Shown here: positions 52,179 through 60,483 of the stretch, in pieces | How the letters are laid out: each line of letters begins with the position of its first letter | Numbering within the stretch: position 1 is the first letter of the stretch | Assembly: GCA_947002045.1 (NCBI GenBank) | Contig: CAMQJB010000005.1 | Coordinates: forward strand, 7,849 to 71,848 | Direction of reading: 5' to 3' | DNA from: an uncultured Collinsella sp. | GTDB lineage: Bacteria > Actinomycetota > Coriobacteriia > Coriobacteriales > Coriobacteriaceae | Length of the DNA: 64,000 nucleotides | Position numbers and translations under genes: made by a program | The notes under the pieces: model-generated | Seen by the model: the letters and a program-made list of their open reading frames with translations, nothing else | What the model was told of the DNA's origin: nothing | Database searches by the model: none

Positions 52179-53054
52179 CTATACAAGACCCCAGGTCTTG
52201 ACCTCTTGGTCGAGCCAGCCGTCGGCCAGGCGATCGCATATCACCTGATCGACCACGGCCGAAAGGTCGCAGCCCTTCTTGGTCGCCACGCCGTAGCCCT
52301 GCTCGCCAAACTTGACCTCGGGCTGCAGCAGCTCAACGGTCTCGTTCATGTAACCGGCCAGCGTGGAGCGGTCCATGGCAAAGACGTCGATATTGCCGGC
52401 GTCGAGCGAACTCTTGATGATGGGGTAGCCGCTAAAGGCCCTAAACTCGGGCTTGCAGCTAAAGCCGTTGTCCTTGATCATCTGCTCGATCAGGCCCTGC
52501 GTAGTAGCACCCTGGCTCACGCCGATGACCTTGCCGTCCAGGTCCTCAATCGAGGTAAAGCCCGAACGCTTCTTGACCATGAGTCCCACGTAGTCGGTGC
52601 GGTACGGCGTCGAGAAATCCCAGCTCTTCTTGCGCTCGTCGGTGATGGTGTAGGTCGCCGCGACCACATCGAGCTGGCCGTTATCGATCAGCGGGCCGCG
52701 CGTCTTGGGCGTTACGTCGGTAAACTCGACAAGCTCCTGGGAACGGGCCTCCTTGTAGCTCACGCCAAAGACGGCAGCGGCGATCTGGTAGCACAAATCG
52801 ACTTCCATGCCCTCAAAGCGGCCCTTGGCGGTGTCGTAATAGCCATAGCCGGGAACGTCCTTCTTAACGCCGGCATTCAGATGGCCACGCGACTTGATGG
52901 CCGCAAGCTTGGACCCCTTGTCAGAGCCCTCGCCGCTGGTGGAGTGGCCGCAACCGGCAAGCGCGGTCCCCGTCAGCGCAAGCATGCCGGCGCCAGCCAG
53001 CTGCAAAAAGCGACGGCGCGACACGGCCGCCCTCGTCATATCCGTCATGTCCAT
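52179..53054 (-). CDS. Amino acid ABC transporter substrate-binding lipoprotein (glutamine/glutamate type)
   Basis: The 291-residue extracellular protein has a Tat-like signal (SRRRFLQLAGAGM) ending in a lipobox LAGC, so it should be lipid-anchored. The mature part is a family 3 solute-binding protein: GYGYYDTAKGRFEGMEVDLCYQIA, VVAATYTITDERKKSWDFS and GYPIIKSSLDAGNIDVF, typical of glutamine/glutamate/aspartate binding proteins. Exact specificity is inferred. The ATG at 53054 follows the ATPase stop by 8 bases. Transporter gene order is ATPase, binding protein, permease, permease. Confidence 0.9.
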   Translation of the reverse strand: MDMTDMTRAAVSRRRFLQLAGAGMLALTGTALAGCGHSTSGEGSDKGSKLAAIKSRGHLNAGVKKDVPGYGYYDTAKGRFEGMEVDLCYQIAAAVFGVSYKEARSQELVEFTDVTPKTRGPLIDNGQLDVVAATYTITDERKKSWDFSTPYRTDYVGLMVKKRSGFTSIEDLDGKVIGVSQGATTQGLIEQMIKDNGFSCKPEFRAFSGYPIIKSSLDAGNIDVFAMDRSTLAGYMNETVELLQPEVKFGEQGYGVATKKGCDLSAVVDQVICDRLADGWLDQEVKTWGLV

Positions 53055-53062
53055 CACCGCGC

Positions 53063-53794
53063 CTAGTGCAAAATCTTGGACAGGAACTCGCGGCAGCGCG
53101 GGTTCTCGGGGTTATCGAAGAAGTGCTCGGGCGTGCCCTCCTCCAGAATGCGGCCGTCCTCCATAAAGATGACGCGGTCGGCCACCTGGCGCGCAAAGCC
53201 CATCTCGTGCGTCACGCAGATCATGGTGATGTCCTCCTGCGCGAGCTCAATCATAACGTCCAGAACCTCCTGGACCATCTCGGGGTCGAGCGCCGAGGTC
53301 GGCTCGTCAAACAGGATGATGGGCTGCTTGGTGCACAGGGCACGGGCGATGGCGATGCGCTGCTGCTGACCGCCCGAGAGATTCTGCGGATACTCGCCGG
53401 CCTTATGCGCCATGCCGACGCGCTTGAGCGCGGCGATGGCGATCTCGGTCGCCTCCTCCTTGCTCTTCTTTTGCAGCTTGATGGGCGCGAGCGTCAGGTT
53501 GCCCAGCACCGTCATGTTGGGATACAGGTTGAACTGCTGAAACACCATGGAGCTGTACTTGCGAGCCATCTCCAGGTGATTCTTTTTGGTGAGCGGCGTA
53601 CCGTCGATGACGACCTCGCCCGATGTGGGCTCCTCCAGATAATCGACGCAACGGATGAGCGTCGACTTACCCGAACCGGAAGGCCCGATCATTACGAGCT
53701 TCTCGCCGCGCTTGACGGTGAGATTGATATCTTTGAGCACATGCAGGTCGCCAAAGTACTTGTTGAGATGCTTGATCTCGATCATGTCTGCCAT
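53063..53794 (-). CDS. glnQ: Amino acid ABC transporter ATP-binding protein
   Basis: The 243-residue ATPase has Walker [14 protein letters not shown], the Q-loop [14 protein letters not shown], signature [15 protein letters not shown], Walker [17 protein letters not shown] and the switch histidine in VTHEMGFA. These are the hallmarks of GlnQ/HisP-type polar amino acid importers. The ATG has GGAAGGGA upstream. It is the first gene of the operon. Confidence 0.94.
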   Translation of the reverse strand: MADMIEIKHLNKYFGDLHVLKDINLTVKRGEKLVMIGPSGSGKSTLIRCVDYLEEPTSGEVVIDGTPLTKKNHLEMARKYSSMVFQQFNLYPNMTVLGNLTLAPIKLQKKSKEEATEIAIAALKRVGMAHKAGEYPQNLSGGQQQRIAIARALCTKQPIILFDEPTSALDPEMVQEVLDVMIELAQEDITMICVTHEMGFARQVADRVIFMEDGRILEEGTPEHFFDNPENPRCREFLSKILH

Positions 53795-53900
53795 GAATGT
53801 CCCTTCCCTGCGTTTACACGAGTTGAACTATTGTACGGAAAGAACCACGTTTCCGCAGCCCACACCACATTCCCGTAAAGAACCCGCAACCTTCCACCCA

Positions 53901-53967
53901 CTCATTGGGGACAGACTTAAATGAGTACCCGCTCATTGAGCACTCATTTAAGTCTGTCCCCAATGAG
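53901..53967. repeat. Perfect 26-bp-arm palindrome with GGGGACAGAC core
   Basis: Arms CTCATTGGGGACAGACTTAA... (53901-53926) and the exact inverse (53942-53967) around a 15-base loop that itself contains CTCATTGAG. It lies between the yqeY-like terminator and the transporter promoter. The gap 53795-54041 holds nothing else. Confidence 0.95.
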
Positions 53968-53980
53968 TACCCAGCCCAGC

Positions 53981-54011
53981 AAAAAGGGGCGCGACCATGA
54001 CGGCCACGCCC
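53981..54011 (-). terminator. Rho-independent terminator of the yqeY-like gene
   Basis: On the minus strand GGGGCG...CGCCCC is followed by TTTTT, 31 bases after the stop. Confidence 0.8.
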
Positions 54012-54041
54012 CCTCAACATCAACTATGTACCGCTCGGCCC

Positions 54042-54485
54042 CTACGCGAGTTTGGCGCCGACGATCTTTGCCGCGGCAGGCTTATCGAAGTTGCCGCCGG
54101 TGGCCTTGCCGAGTGCCCCCATGACCTGGCCCATCTGCTTCTTGGACGTGGCACCCAGCTCGGCGATGACCTGCTCGATCAGGGCCTCGAGCTCCTCGCC
54201 CGAAACCTGCGCGGGCAGCAGACTCTCCAGAATCTTGACCTGCTCGGTCAGGTTGTCAGTACGGTCCTGGTCGGTACCGGCCTTAATGGACATCTCCAGC
54301 GTCTCGCTCGTCTGCTTAATCAGACGCTTGATCATGTTGTTGACGTCTTCCTCGGTCACGTCGCGGCGCTCGTTAACCTCGATATTCTTCACCTCGGCCT
54401 TGACCTGACGAATGATGGACAGGCGAACCTTATCCTTGGCCTTCATGGCGGCGATCATTTCCTGCTGCAGCTCTTCGTTGGTCAT
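54042..54485 (-). CDS. GatB/YqeY domain protein
   Basis: The 147-residue helical protein resembles YqeY, the stand-alone relative of the tRNA-binding tail of GatB. Conserved segments are MKAKDKVRLSIIRQVKAEVKN, EQVKILESLLPAQ and the C-terminal MGQVMGALGKATGGNFDKPAAAKIV. A role in tRNA-dependent amidation or tRNA binding is suggested by the family but not proven. ATG at 54485 has AGGAGG eight bases upstream; a TTG two codons earlier is too close. Confidence 0.9.
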   Translation of the reverse strand: MTNEELQQEMIAAMKAKDKVRLSIIRQVKAEVKNIEVNERRDVTEEDVNNMIKRLIKQTSETLEMSIKAGTDQDRTDNLTEQVKILESLLPAQVSGEELEALIEQVIAELGATSKKQMGQVMGALGKATGGNFDKPAAAKIVGAKLA

Positions 54486-54539
54486 CTGCAAATCCTCCTT
54501 AATAGTGTGGGCGGCACTCGCATGAGCACCGCCCCATGA

Positions 54540-55760
54540 TTACTCAGTCGTCGACGAATCGTCGGTCGAACTCTTGGTGACGCCCTTCAGGCTGACGTTG
54601 TACGGTACGTCCTTGGGCATGGGGTTGACGGTGATGTCGGCGTCCTTCTTGTACTGTTCCAGCCACTCGCTGTATGCAGTGCTGGCCGCCTGCGTCTTCA
54701 CCACGTTGGAAATATACTTCTTGATGTCCTTGGGTACCTGCTTGATGTCATCGACCTGGCTATCGACATGGAAGTAGTCGGTGCACTTGATGACGTGGTA
54801 ACCGTACGTCGACTCGATCACGTCGCTCACATCGCCCTTGTTGAGTCCCTCGAGCGCCGCCTGGTAGCTGTCGACGAAGGTGGTGAGCTTGTCCCAGCCC
54901 ACATCGCCCTTCTTCTCCTTGGAGCCGGTGTCATCGGAATACTGCTTCACGGCGTCCTCAAAGCTCAGTTCGCCGGAGTTGATTTTGTCCAGGCACTCCT
55001 GCGCCTTGGCCTTGGCGGCGGCCTTGTCCTCGTCAGATGCGTCGGAATCAACCTTGATCAGGATGTTCGACGAGCGGCGGGCATCGTTGTAGTTAGACAG
55101 GTTCTCGTTGATGTAATCGACGATCTCACTGTCCTTGGGCTTACTGGTGGGCGCCACGGCGTCCTTAAGCTTTTGCTGTGCCAGGTTCTCCTTGAGCGAG
55201 TCCTTGTAGGTGTCCTCGGTATAGCCGTAGGTCTTAAGGGTCTTCTTAAAGGCCTTGGCACCGCCCGCGCTCTTGCACGCGTCCTTCCATGCCTTCTCGA
55301 CCTCCTCGTCCGACACCGTCACGCCGTTTTCCTTCTGCGCCTGCTGGAGCAGAATCTGCTGCGTGTAGGAATCGATGAGCTGCTTGCGGTACTTTTTGGG
55401 CGTCAGGTCGTTGTCGACCAGATACTGCGCCCAGTCCTTGTCCTTGGTGTAACCGTAGGACGTGCGCATGCTCATGATCTGCTTGGTCACGGTGTCCTCG
55501 GTGAGGTTGGTGCCGTTGATGGTGGCGGCGACACCGCCGGTAAGCTTGTAGCTCGAGGTATCCTCTGCCTGCGACATGAGACCGGAGCATGCCATGGCCG
55601 AGACGGAAAGCAGCATTGCCAGCACGCCGATAACCACCAGGACGATCTTGACGGTCTTAGACACGTACGTCTTGCGCTGCTTCTTACGAGAGCTGGAGGC
55701 AGCGCGAGCCTGCTGCTCGGGCGTCGGCGCGGCCTCGGAGTTCTTTTTCTTGTTTGCCAT
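54540..55760 (-). CDS. Membrane-anchored parvulin-type peptidyl-prolyl isomerase (PrsA/SurA-like)
   Basis: The 406-residue protein has a ~38-residue basic cytoplasmic start, one transmembrane helix (about residues 39-60) and an extracellular SurA-N-like chaperone domain (ATINGTNLTEDTVTKQI). The rotamase domain follows at ~225-320 (RRSSNILIKV, FEDAVKQYSDD, GDVGWDKL, TYGYHVIKCTDY). It should help fold secreted proteins at the cell surface, relevant to the large secreted proteins of this window. A cysteine in the helix (SAMACSG) resembles a lipobox, so lipid anchoring is possible. Confidence 0.88.
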   Translation of the reverse strand: MANKKKNSEAAPTPEQQARAASSSRKKQRKTYVSKTVKIVLVVIGVLAMLLSVSAMACSGLMSQAEDTSSYKLTGGVAATINGTNLTEDTVTKQIMSMRTSYGYTKDKDWAQYLVDNDLTPKKYRKQLIDSYTQQILLQQAQKENGVTVSDEEVEKAWKDACKSAGGAKAFKKTLKTYGYTEDTYKDSLKENLAQQKLKDAVAPTSKPKDSEIVDYINENLSNYNDARRSSNILIKVDSDASDEDKAAAKAKAQECLDKINSGELSFEDAVKQYSDDTGSKEKKGDVGWDKLTTFVDSYQAALEGLNKGDVSDVIESTYGYHVIKCTDYFHVDSQVDDIKQVPKDIKKYISNVVKTQAASTAYSEWLEQYKKDADITVNPMPKDVPYNVSLKGVTKSSTDDSSTTE

Positions 55761-55827
55761 AGTTGGCCTTTCGCATCACGAATCGAACAAACGCCATTGT
55801 GTCACAACGCGGACCCCGCGACACACC

Positions 55828-55930
55828 TGGTGCATGGGGGACAGGTTAATCTGCACCATTTTGGTGCAAAGGGGGCAGCTCTGGCAGCTGGCAGCTAGGG
55901 ACGTTCCTTTTCTGCCGACAGTTAGGGACA
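55828..55930. repeat. Cluster of degraded GGGACAGG-core repeats
   Basis: TGGTGCATGGGGGACAGGTT with GCACCATTTTGGTGC is a decayed relative of the element at 19646. CAGTTAGGGACAGTCCCC at about 55919 and TAGGGACGTTCC at about 55896 add two more cores. The gap between 55761 and 55947 holds no gene. Confidence 0.65.
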
Positions 55931-55947
55931 GTCCCCAAGTGCCGGCC

Positions 55948-56412
55948 CTAAAAGTGGTGGCGGATGGCGTCGACCATGCCTTGGCACGTAGTCTGGCCGA
56001 GCACATCGGCTGCGGCGTCGGCATCCATAAAGATATTCATGAGCGCTTGCAGGGCCTCGACCTGGCCGCCCGGCTCGGCAATACCCAGATTGATGATGAT
56101 CTGCGCCGGCACGGGGGCACCCATGCCCGCCATAGCACTGAACGTCACGGGCGCCGCGGGCTTCACCACCGCGATATAGGGCTTAGCCACAAACCCCGGA
56201 TCGGTATGCGGGATGGCGATGTTGGCCGCCGGCATGGCAAGGCCCGTGGGATAGGCATCTTCACGCGTGCGGACGGCATCGAGCCAACCGGGCGCAATGT
56301 AGCCGCGAGGTGCAAGCTCGTCCTCGAGCCGCGCAAACACCTCATCCGGCGTCGCGCACCCCCAATCAAAAAACACCAGCTCAGGCATAAACAGTGCTTC
56401 GCTATCCGCCAT
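55948..56412 (-). CDS. PTS EIIA component, fructose/galactitol type
   Basis: The 154-residue cytoplasmic protein belongs to the PTS EIIA type-2 family. The phosphorylated histidine is in ANIAIPHTDP (about residue 70), followed by KPYIAVVKPAAPVTFSAM, which is closest to galactitol-type GatA as I recall it. No EIIB, EIIC, kinase or regulator is next to it, so it either serves a remote permease or is a regulatory EIIA. The ATG has GAGAGGTGAG upstream. Confidence 0.85.
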   Translation of the reverse strand: MADSEALFMPELVFFDWGCATPDEVFARLEDELAPRGYIAPGWLDAVRTREDAYPTGLAMPAANIAIPHTDPGFVAKPYIAVVKPAAPVTFSAMAGMGAPVPAQIIINLGIAEPGGQVEALQALMNIFMDADAAADVLGQTTCQGMVDAIRHHF

Positions 56413-56430
56413 GCGCTCACCTCTCTCACC

Positions 56431-56486
56431 TAGTCACCTGCAACGTTCTTAAACGACCAGTCATTCAAGAACGTCGCAGGTGACTA
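56431..56486. repeat. Palindrome with 20-bp arms
   Basis: TAGTCACCTGCAACGTTCTT and its inverse (one mismatch) surround a 16-base loop just upstream of the EIIA start. It may be an operator or another intergenic palindrome. Confidence 0.8.
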
Positions 56487-56494
56487 CCAAAAAC

Positions 56495-56532
56495 AAAAGG
56501 TGGTCACACGCACCTTGGCGCCAATGACCACC
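56495..56532 (-). terminator. Rho-independent terminator after purN
   Basis: On the minus strand GGTGGTCA and TGACCACC pair round an 18-base loop and run into TTTTG. It begins 33 bases after the purN stop. Confidence 0.7.
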
Positions 56533-56564
56533 CTGACCACTCAACTAAATTGTACTGTGCACCG

Positions 56565-57266
56565 CTAGCCGCGGGGTGCATCAATTGCCACCTTGCCGCT
56601 CTCCAGCACGTGAACGCGACCGTCGGCGAGCATCTGAACTACCTCGGGATACAGCACGTGCTCAATCGCGTGGATATGCTCCTCGAGCGTGTCGACGTCC
56701 CAGCCCTCCTCAACAGCCAGCGCACGCTGGGCGATGATGGGGCCGTTGTCGTAGATCTCGTTGGCAAAGTGCACGGTCACGCCGGTCACCTTGACGCCGC
56801 GCGCAAAGGCATCGTCGATCGCATGGGCGCCGGTAAAGCTCGGCAGCAGTGCCGGGTGTAGGTTGACCACGCGATTGGGGAACGCCGCCAGCAGCGGCGT
56901 ATGCACCATGCGCATATAGCCAGCCATCACCACGTACTCGCAGCCGCGTTCGAGCAGCTCATGCGCGATGATCTCGTCGGCAGCGATGGGATCAGCATAG
57001 ACATCCTTGGAAAGGGTCAACGTCTGAATGCCCGCACGCTCGGCACGCTGCAGGCCCTTAGCCGAAGGACGGCTCGACACCACAAGCTCAATCGAGGCAT
57101 TGAGCTTATCCGCGGCGATCAGGTCGATCAGCGCCTGCAGATTGGTGCCGGAGCCGCTGATAAGCACACCGATCTTGAGCGGCTCAGCCGTATCGGTGCC
57201 AGTCGGGCGGGTATAGGGCACAAAGTCCAGGCCCTCGGCGGCAGCCATCTGCTCGTTAGCGCTCAT
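56565..57266 (-). CDS. purN: Phosphoribosylglycinamide formyltransferase
   Basis: PurN transfers a formyl group from 10-formyl-THF to GAR in purine synthesis. Motifs are IGVLISGSGTNLQALID, VVMAGYMRMV, NLHPALLPSFTGAHAIDDAF with the catalytic Asn-His, VTGVTVHFANEIYDNGPII with the Asp. An N-terminal extension of ~30 residues precedes the core. The ATG at 57266 lies inside the end of purM (11-base overlap), so coupling is likely; an ATG six codons later is an alternative start. Confidence 0.94.
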   Translation of the reverse strand: MSANEQMAAAEGLDFVPYTRPTGTDTAEPLKIGVLISGSGTNLQALIDLIAADKLNASIELVVSSRPSAKGLQRAERAGIQTLTLSKDVYADPIAADEIIAHELLERGCEYVVMAGYMRMVHTPLLAAFPNRVVNLHPALLPSFTGAHAIDDAFARGVKVTGVTVHFANEIYDNGPIIAQRALAVEEGWDVDTLEEHIHAIEHVLYPEVVQMLADGRVHVLESGKVAIDAPRG

Positions 57267-58359
57267 CGGAGTACACGACCTTACCGGAACCCTCGACACA
57301 CTCGCCCACGCGGAACGGCTTCTCGCCCAGCGCAACCAGGGCCTCGGTCACGGCAGCCTCGTCCTCGGGGGCGACGATCAGGCACAGGCCGACGCCCATG
57401 TTGAAGGTCTTGCATGCCTCGTTGGGCGCGAGCTCGGCCTGACGCGACACGTAGGTGATGACGGGCGGAACATCCCAGCCCATCTCGGCGCCGTTGCGGG
57501 TGACCACAGCGTCGACGTCGTCGGCAAGCGCGCGGTTGAGGTTCTCGGTAATACCGCCGCCGGTGATGTGGGCAATCGCGTGCACCGGAGCGCCACCGCG
57601 CAGCAGCTCAAGAATCGGCTTGACGTAGATGCGCGTGGGGGCCAGCAGGGCGTCGGCCAGCGATGCGCCGCCGAGGGCCTCGAGCGGGCGGCTCAGCTCC
57701 TCGGCCTTAGCGGTGGCCTCGGGCGTGCCCGGCTTGATGCCGTCAACGCCAATGACTTTGCGCACGAGCGAGTAGCCGTTGGAGTGCACGCCGGTGGAAG
57801 GCAGGCCCAGAATCACGTCGCCGGGGCGGACGTTCGCGGGGTCGAGCATCTTGGGACGGTCGACGACGCCCACGGTAAATCCGGCAAGGTCGTAGTCGGC
57901 GGGAGCCATGACGCCGGGGTGCTCGGCCATCTCGCCGCCCACGAGCGCGCAGCCCGCGAGCTTGCAGCCGTCGGCCACGCCCTTGATGATCTTTGCCATG
58001 TGCTCGGCCTCAATGTGGCCGATGGCAACGTAGTCCAGGAAGAACAGCGGCTCGGCGCCCGAAGCCAAAATGTCGTTGACGCACATGGCGACCAGGTCCT
58101 GGCCCACCGTCTCGTGACGGTCCATGATCTGGGCGAGCACGAGCTTGGTGCCCACGCCGTCGGTACCGCTGATCAGGATCGGGTCTTCCATATCCTTAAG
58201 CGCGGCGGCCGAGAACAGGCCACCAAAGCCACCGATACCGCCGATGACCTCGGGGCGGTTTGTGTCCTTAACCATTTGCTTAATAGCGTCGACGGCGCGG
58301 CCACCCTCGGCGGTATCGACGCCGGCATCCTCATACGTCACATGCTTGCTGTCGCTCAT
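57256..58359 (-). CDS. purM: Phosphoribosylformylglycinamidine cyclo-ligase (AIR synthetase)
   Basis: The 367-residue enzyme closes the imidazole ring of purines using ATP. Motifs are the N-terminal VTYEDAGVDTAEGGRAVDAIK, IGGIGGFGGLF, ISGTDGVGTKLVLA, CVNDILASGAEPLFFLDY, ALVGGEMAEHPGV and ITGGGITENLNRAL. The order purF-purM-purN on one strand gives an operon, with 156 bases between purF and purM. Confidence 0.96.
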   Translation of the reverse strand: MSDSKHVTYEDAGVDTAEGGRAVDAIKQMVKDTNRPEVIGGIGGFGGLFSAAALKDMEDPILISGTDGVGTKLVLAQIMDRHETVGQDLVAMCVNDILASGAEPLFFLDYVAIGHIEAEHMAKIIKGVADGCKLAGCALVGGEMAEHPGVMAPADYDLAGFTVGVVDRPKMLDPANVRPGDVILGLPSTGVHSNGYSLVRKVIGVDGIKPGTPEATAKAEELSRPLEALGGASLADALLAPTRIYVKPILELLRGGAPVHAIAHITGGGITENLNRALADDVDAVVTRNGAEMGWDVPPVITYVSRQAELAPNEACKTFNMGVGLCLIVAPEDEAAVTEALVALGEKPFRVGECVEGSGKVVYSDER

Positions 58360-58475
58360 CTGAGCCTTCCTCTCCCACTACCGTCCGCCGCCCGGGCGCC
58401 AAACGGTGCTCATAGTTGCCCTCGGTTCGGCGCGCATCCTGGCAACGCGCGCCGCTCAATCAACAAAACAGCAGG

Positions 58476-58518
58476 TAAAACCTACCAAAATAAACCTGTC
58501 CCTAAATGGCAGGTTTTA
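58476..58518. repeat. Palindrome TAAAACCTACCA type overlapping the purF stop codon
   Basis: Arms TAAAACCTACCA and TGGCAGGTTTTA (one mismatch) around AAATAAACCTGTCCCTAAA. The TTTTA end supplies the purF stop (58516-58518). The sequence is shared with the pair at 36501/36665. Confidence 0.85.
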
Positions 58519-60186
58519 GGCCTCGCCGTGCCTCTCTTCCCAGCTGCGGTCATCGTATTTCTCGACCACGGCGTCGTCGTCAAAGTGCAGCGGCTTATCC
58601 AGGTTGCGGGGCTTAAAGCCCTCCATGAACTTGTCGCGGCCAAAGCTCTCGGGAATCGCCACGGGATAACGGCCGGTAAAACATGCATCGCAGTAGCCGC
58701 CCTTGGGCATGACCTTCAGCAGGCCCTCAACCGAAAGGAAGGCCAGCGAATCGGCGCCGATATACTCGCAGATCTCCTCGACCGTCTTGTTGGCGCTGAT
58801 GAGCTGCGACTGCACGTCGGTATCGATACCGTAGAAGCACGGCCAGATGACCTCGGGCGAGTTGATGCGGATGTGAATCTCCTTGGCGCCGGCGTTGCGC
58901 AGCATCTTGACGAGCTGCACCATGGTGGTGCCGCGCACGATGGAGTCGTCGATGACGACCAGGCGCTTGCCCTCGATGTTGTCGCGCAGCGGGTTGAGCT
59001 TCATGCGCACGCCCATGGCGCGCAGTTCCTGCGTGGGCTCGATAAACGTACGGCCCACATAGCGATTCTTGATGAGGCCCTCGCCAAAGGGAATGCCGCT
59101 CTCGTGCGAATAGCCCTCCGCGGGCGGCAGGCCGGAGTCGGGCACGCCGATGACCAGATCGGCCTCGACGGGCTCTTCGTGTGCCAGCTGACGACCCATG
59201 TCGTAACGGCAGGCGTAGACGCTCTTGCCGTTCATGATGGAGTCGGGGCGGGCAAAGTAGACCTGCTCAAAGATGCAGTTGGCGGACTCTTCGGCTGCGG
59301 GCACGCCTTGCTCGGACACCAGACCCTCGGCGCTGATGCGCAAGATCTCGCCGGGGCGGACATCACGGACATACTCGGCGCCCACGATATCGAGTGCGCA
59401 CGTCTCGGAAGCAACGACCCAGCCGCCGGCGCGCGTGACATGGACGGCGGAGTCGACCGTCGAGGCACCGTCTTGCGAGGGCAGCTGCGAAACAGAAGCG
59501 GCGTCGGCCTGGTCCAGGCCCTCGTCCACGAGCTTGCCCAGCACCAGCGGGCGAATGCCATGCGGGTCGCGAAAAGCGTAGAGCGCCTGCTCGTTGATGA
59601 GCGTCATGGCGTAACCGCCGCGCACGAGCTCCATGGTCTTGCGAATGCCCTCGCGCAGGTGGCCCGTACGCTGGGTGAAGTAGCCGATAAGCTTGGTCGC
59701 GACCTCGGAATCCGAATTGGAGAGGAACGGCACGCCCAGCTCGATCAGCTGACGGCGCAGCTCGTCGGTGTTGACCAGAGTGCCGTTGTGAGCAAGTGCG
59801 ATGATGACGCTGTTGATGGTAGAAAGATGCGGCTGCGAGGCTTCCCAACTCTTGGCGCCGGCGGTGCCATAGCGCACGTGGCCCACGGCCAGCTGGCCGG
59901 AGAGCGTCGACAGGTCGGCGTTGGAGAACACGCGATCGAGCAGTCCCAGGTCTTTACGAACCATAACCGTGCCGCCGTCGCCCACGGCGATTCCCGCCGA
60001 TTCCTGGCCGCGATGCTGCAGCGCGCGCAGACCAAAGTACGTCAGTCGAGCCACATCGCGATCGGGTGCCCACACACCAAAAATGCCGCATTCCTCATGC
60101 AGCTGGTCGGAGTCCGGATCATACGTCGACATGGTCGTCACCTGTCCCGCGGCACGCTCGGCCGCGCGGATGGTTTCTTGAGACAT
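58516..60186 (-). CDS. purF: Amidophosphoribosyltransferase
   Basis: The 556-residue enzyme commits PRPP to purine synthesis. After a 32-residue leader the glutaminase nucleophile is Cys33 in ECGIFGVWAP; the class II amidotransferase motifs RALQHRGQESAGI, HVRYGTAG and ALAHNGTL follow. The phosphoribosyltransferase part has GVPDSGLPPAEGY and the PRPP loop VVIDDSIVRGTTM. The propeptide-like leader is longer than the ~11 residues of B. subtilis PurF and would have to be removed. Several cysteines near the C-terminus (YCDACFTG) are consistent with a [4Fe-4S] enzyme. GAGGGGA precedes the ATG. Confidence 0.95.
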   Translation of the reverse strand: MSQETIRAAERAAGQVTTMSTYDPDSDQLHEECGIFGVWAPDRDVARLTYFGLRALQHRGQESAGIAVGDGGTVMVRKDLGLLDRVFSNADLSTLSGQLAVGHVRYGTAGAKSWEASQPHLSTINSVIIALAHNGTLVNTDELRRQLIELGVPFLSNSDSEVATKLIGYFTQRTGHLREGIRKTMELVRGGYAMTLINEQALYAFRDPHGIRPLVLGKLVDEGLDQADAASVSQLPSQDGASTVDSAVHVTRAGGWVVASETCALDIVGAEYVRDVRPGEILRISAEGLVSEQGVPAAEESANCIFEQVYFARPDSIMNGKSVYACRYDMGRQLAHEEPVEADLVIGVPDSGLPPAEGYSHESGIPFGEGLIKNRYVGRTFIEPTQELRAMGVRMKLNPLRDNIEGKRLVVIDDSIVRGTTMVQLVKMLRNAGAKEIHIRINSPEVIWPCFYGIDTDVQSQLISANKTVEEICEYIGADSLAFLSVEGLLKVMPKGGYCDACFTGRYPVAIPESFGRDKFMEGFKPRNLDKPLHFDDDAVVEKYDDRSWEERHGEA

Positions 60187-60483
60187 GGTATCCCCTCAGA
60201 GCCTCGTTATTTGGCGTTACCTGCCCTATTATACGCACGGCAAGACAAGCACTCCCGCGCATGAGCAGCGCTTTTTAAAAGCCCACCGAGCTTATAATCC
60301 GTTTTGCAGCCAAACATTTTATTGGGAAACCTATGCTCGAGACCAACGATCCCGTATGCCTCCGTCGCGGCGCGTCTCGTCCACCGTTAGGGCCTACATT
60401 GCTGCAATTGGGCCATTCGTCCTGTCTTTTAGCAGGTCGGCGGCGTATCCTTGTAACCTACAACAAAGCGAGAAAGGTTCTGT

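Noticed and set aside
60187..60483. Purine riboswitch or PurR-type control upstream of purF
   Set aside because: I looked for a purine aptamer-like three-stem core and found none that I could support.
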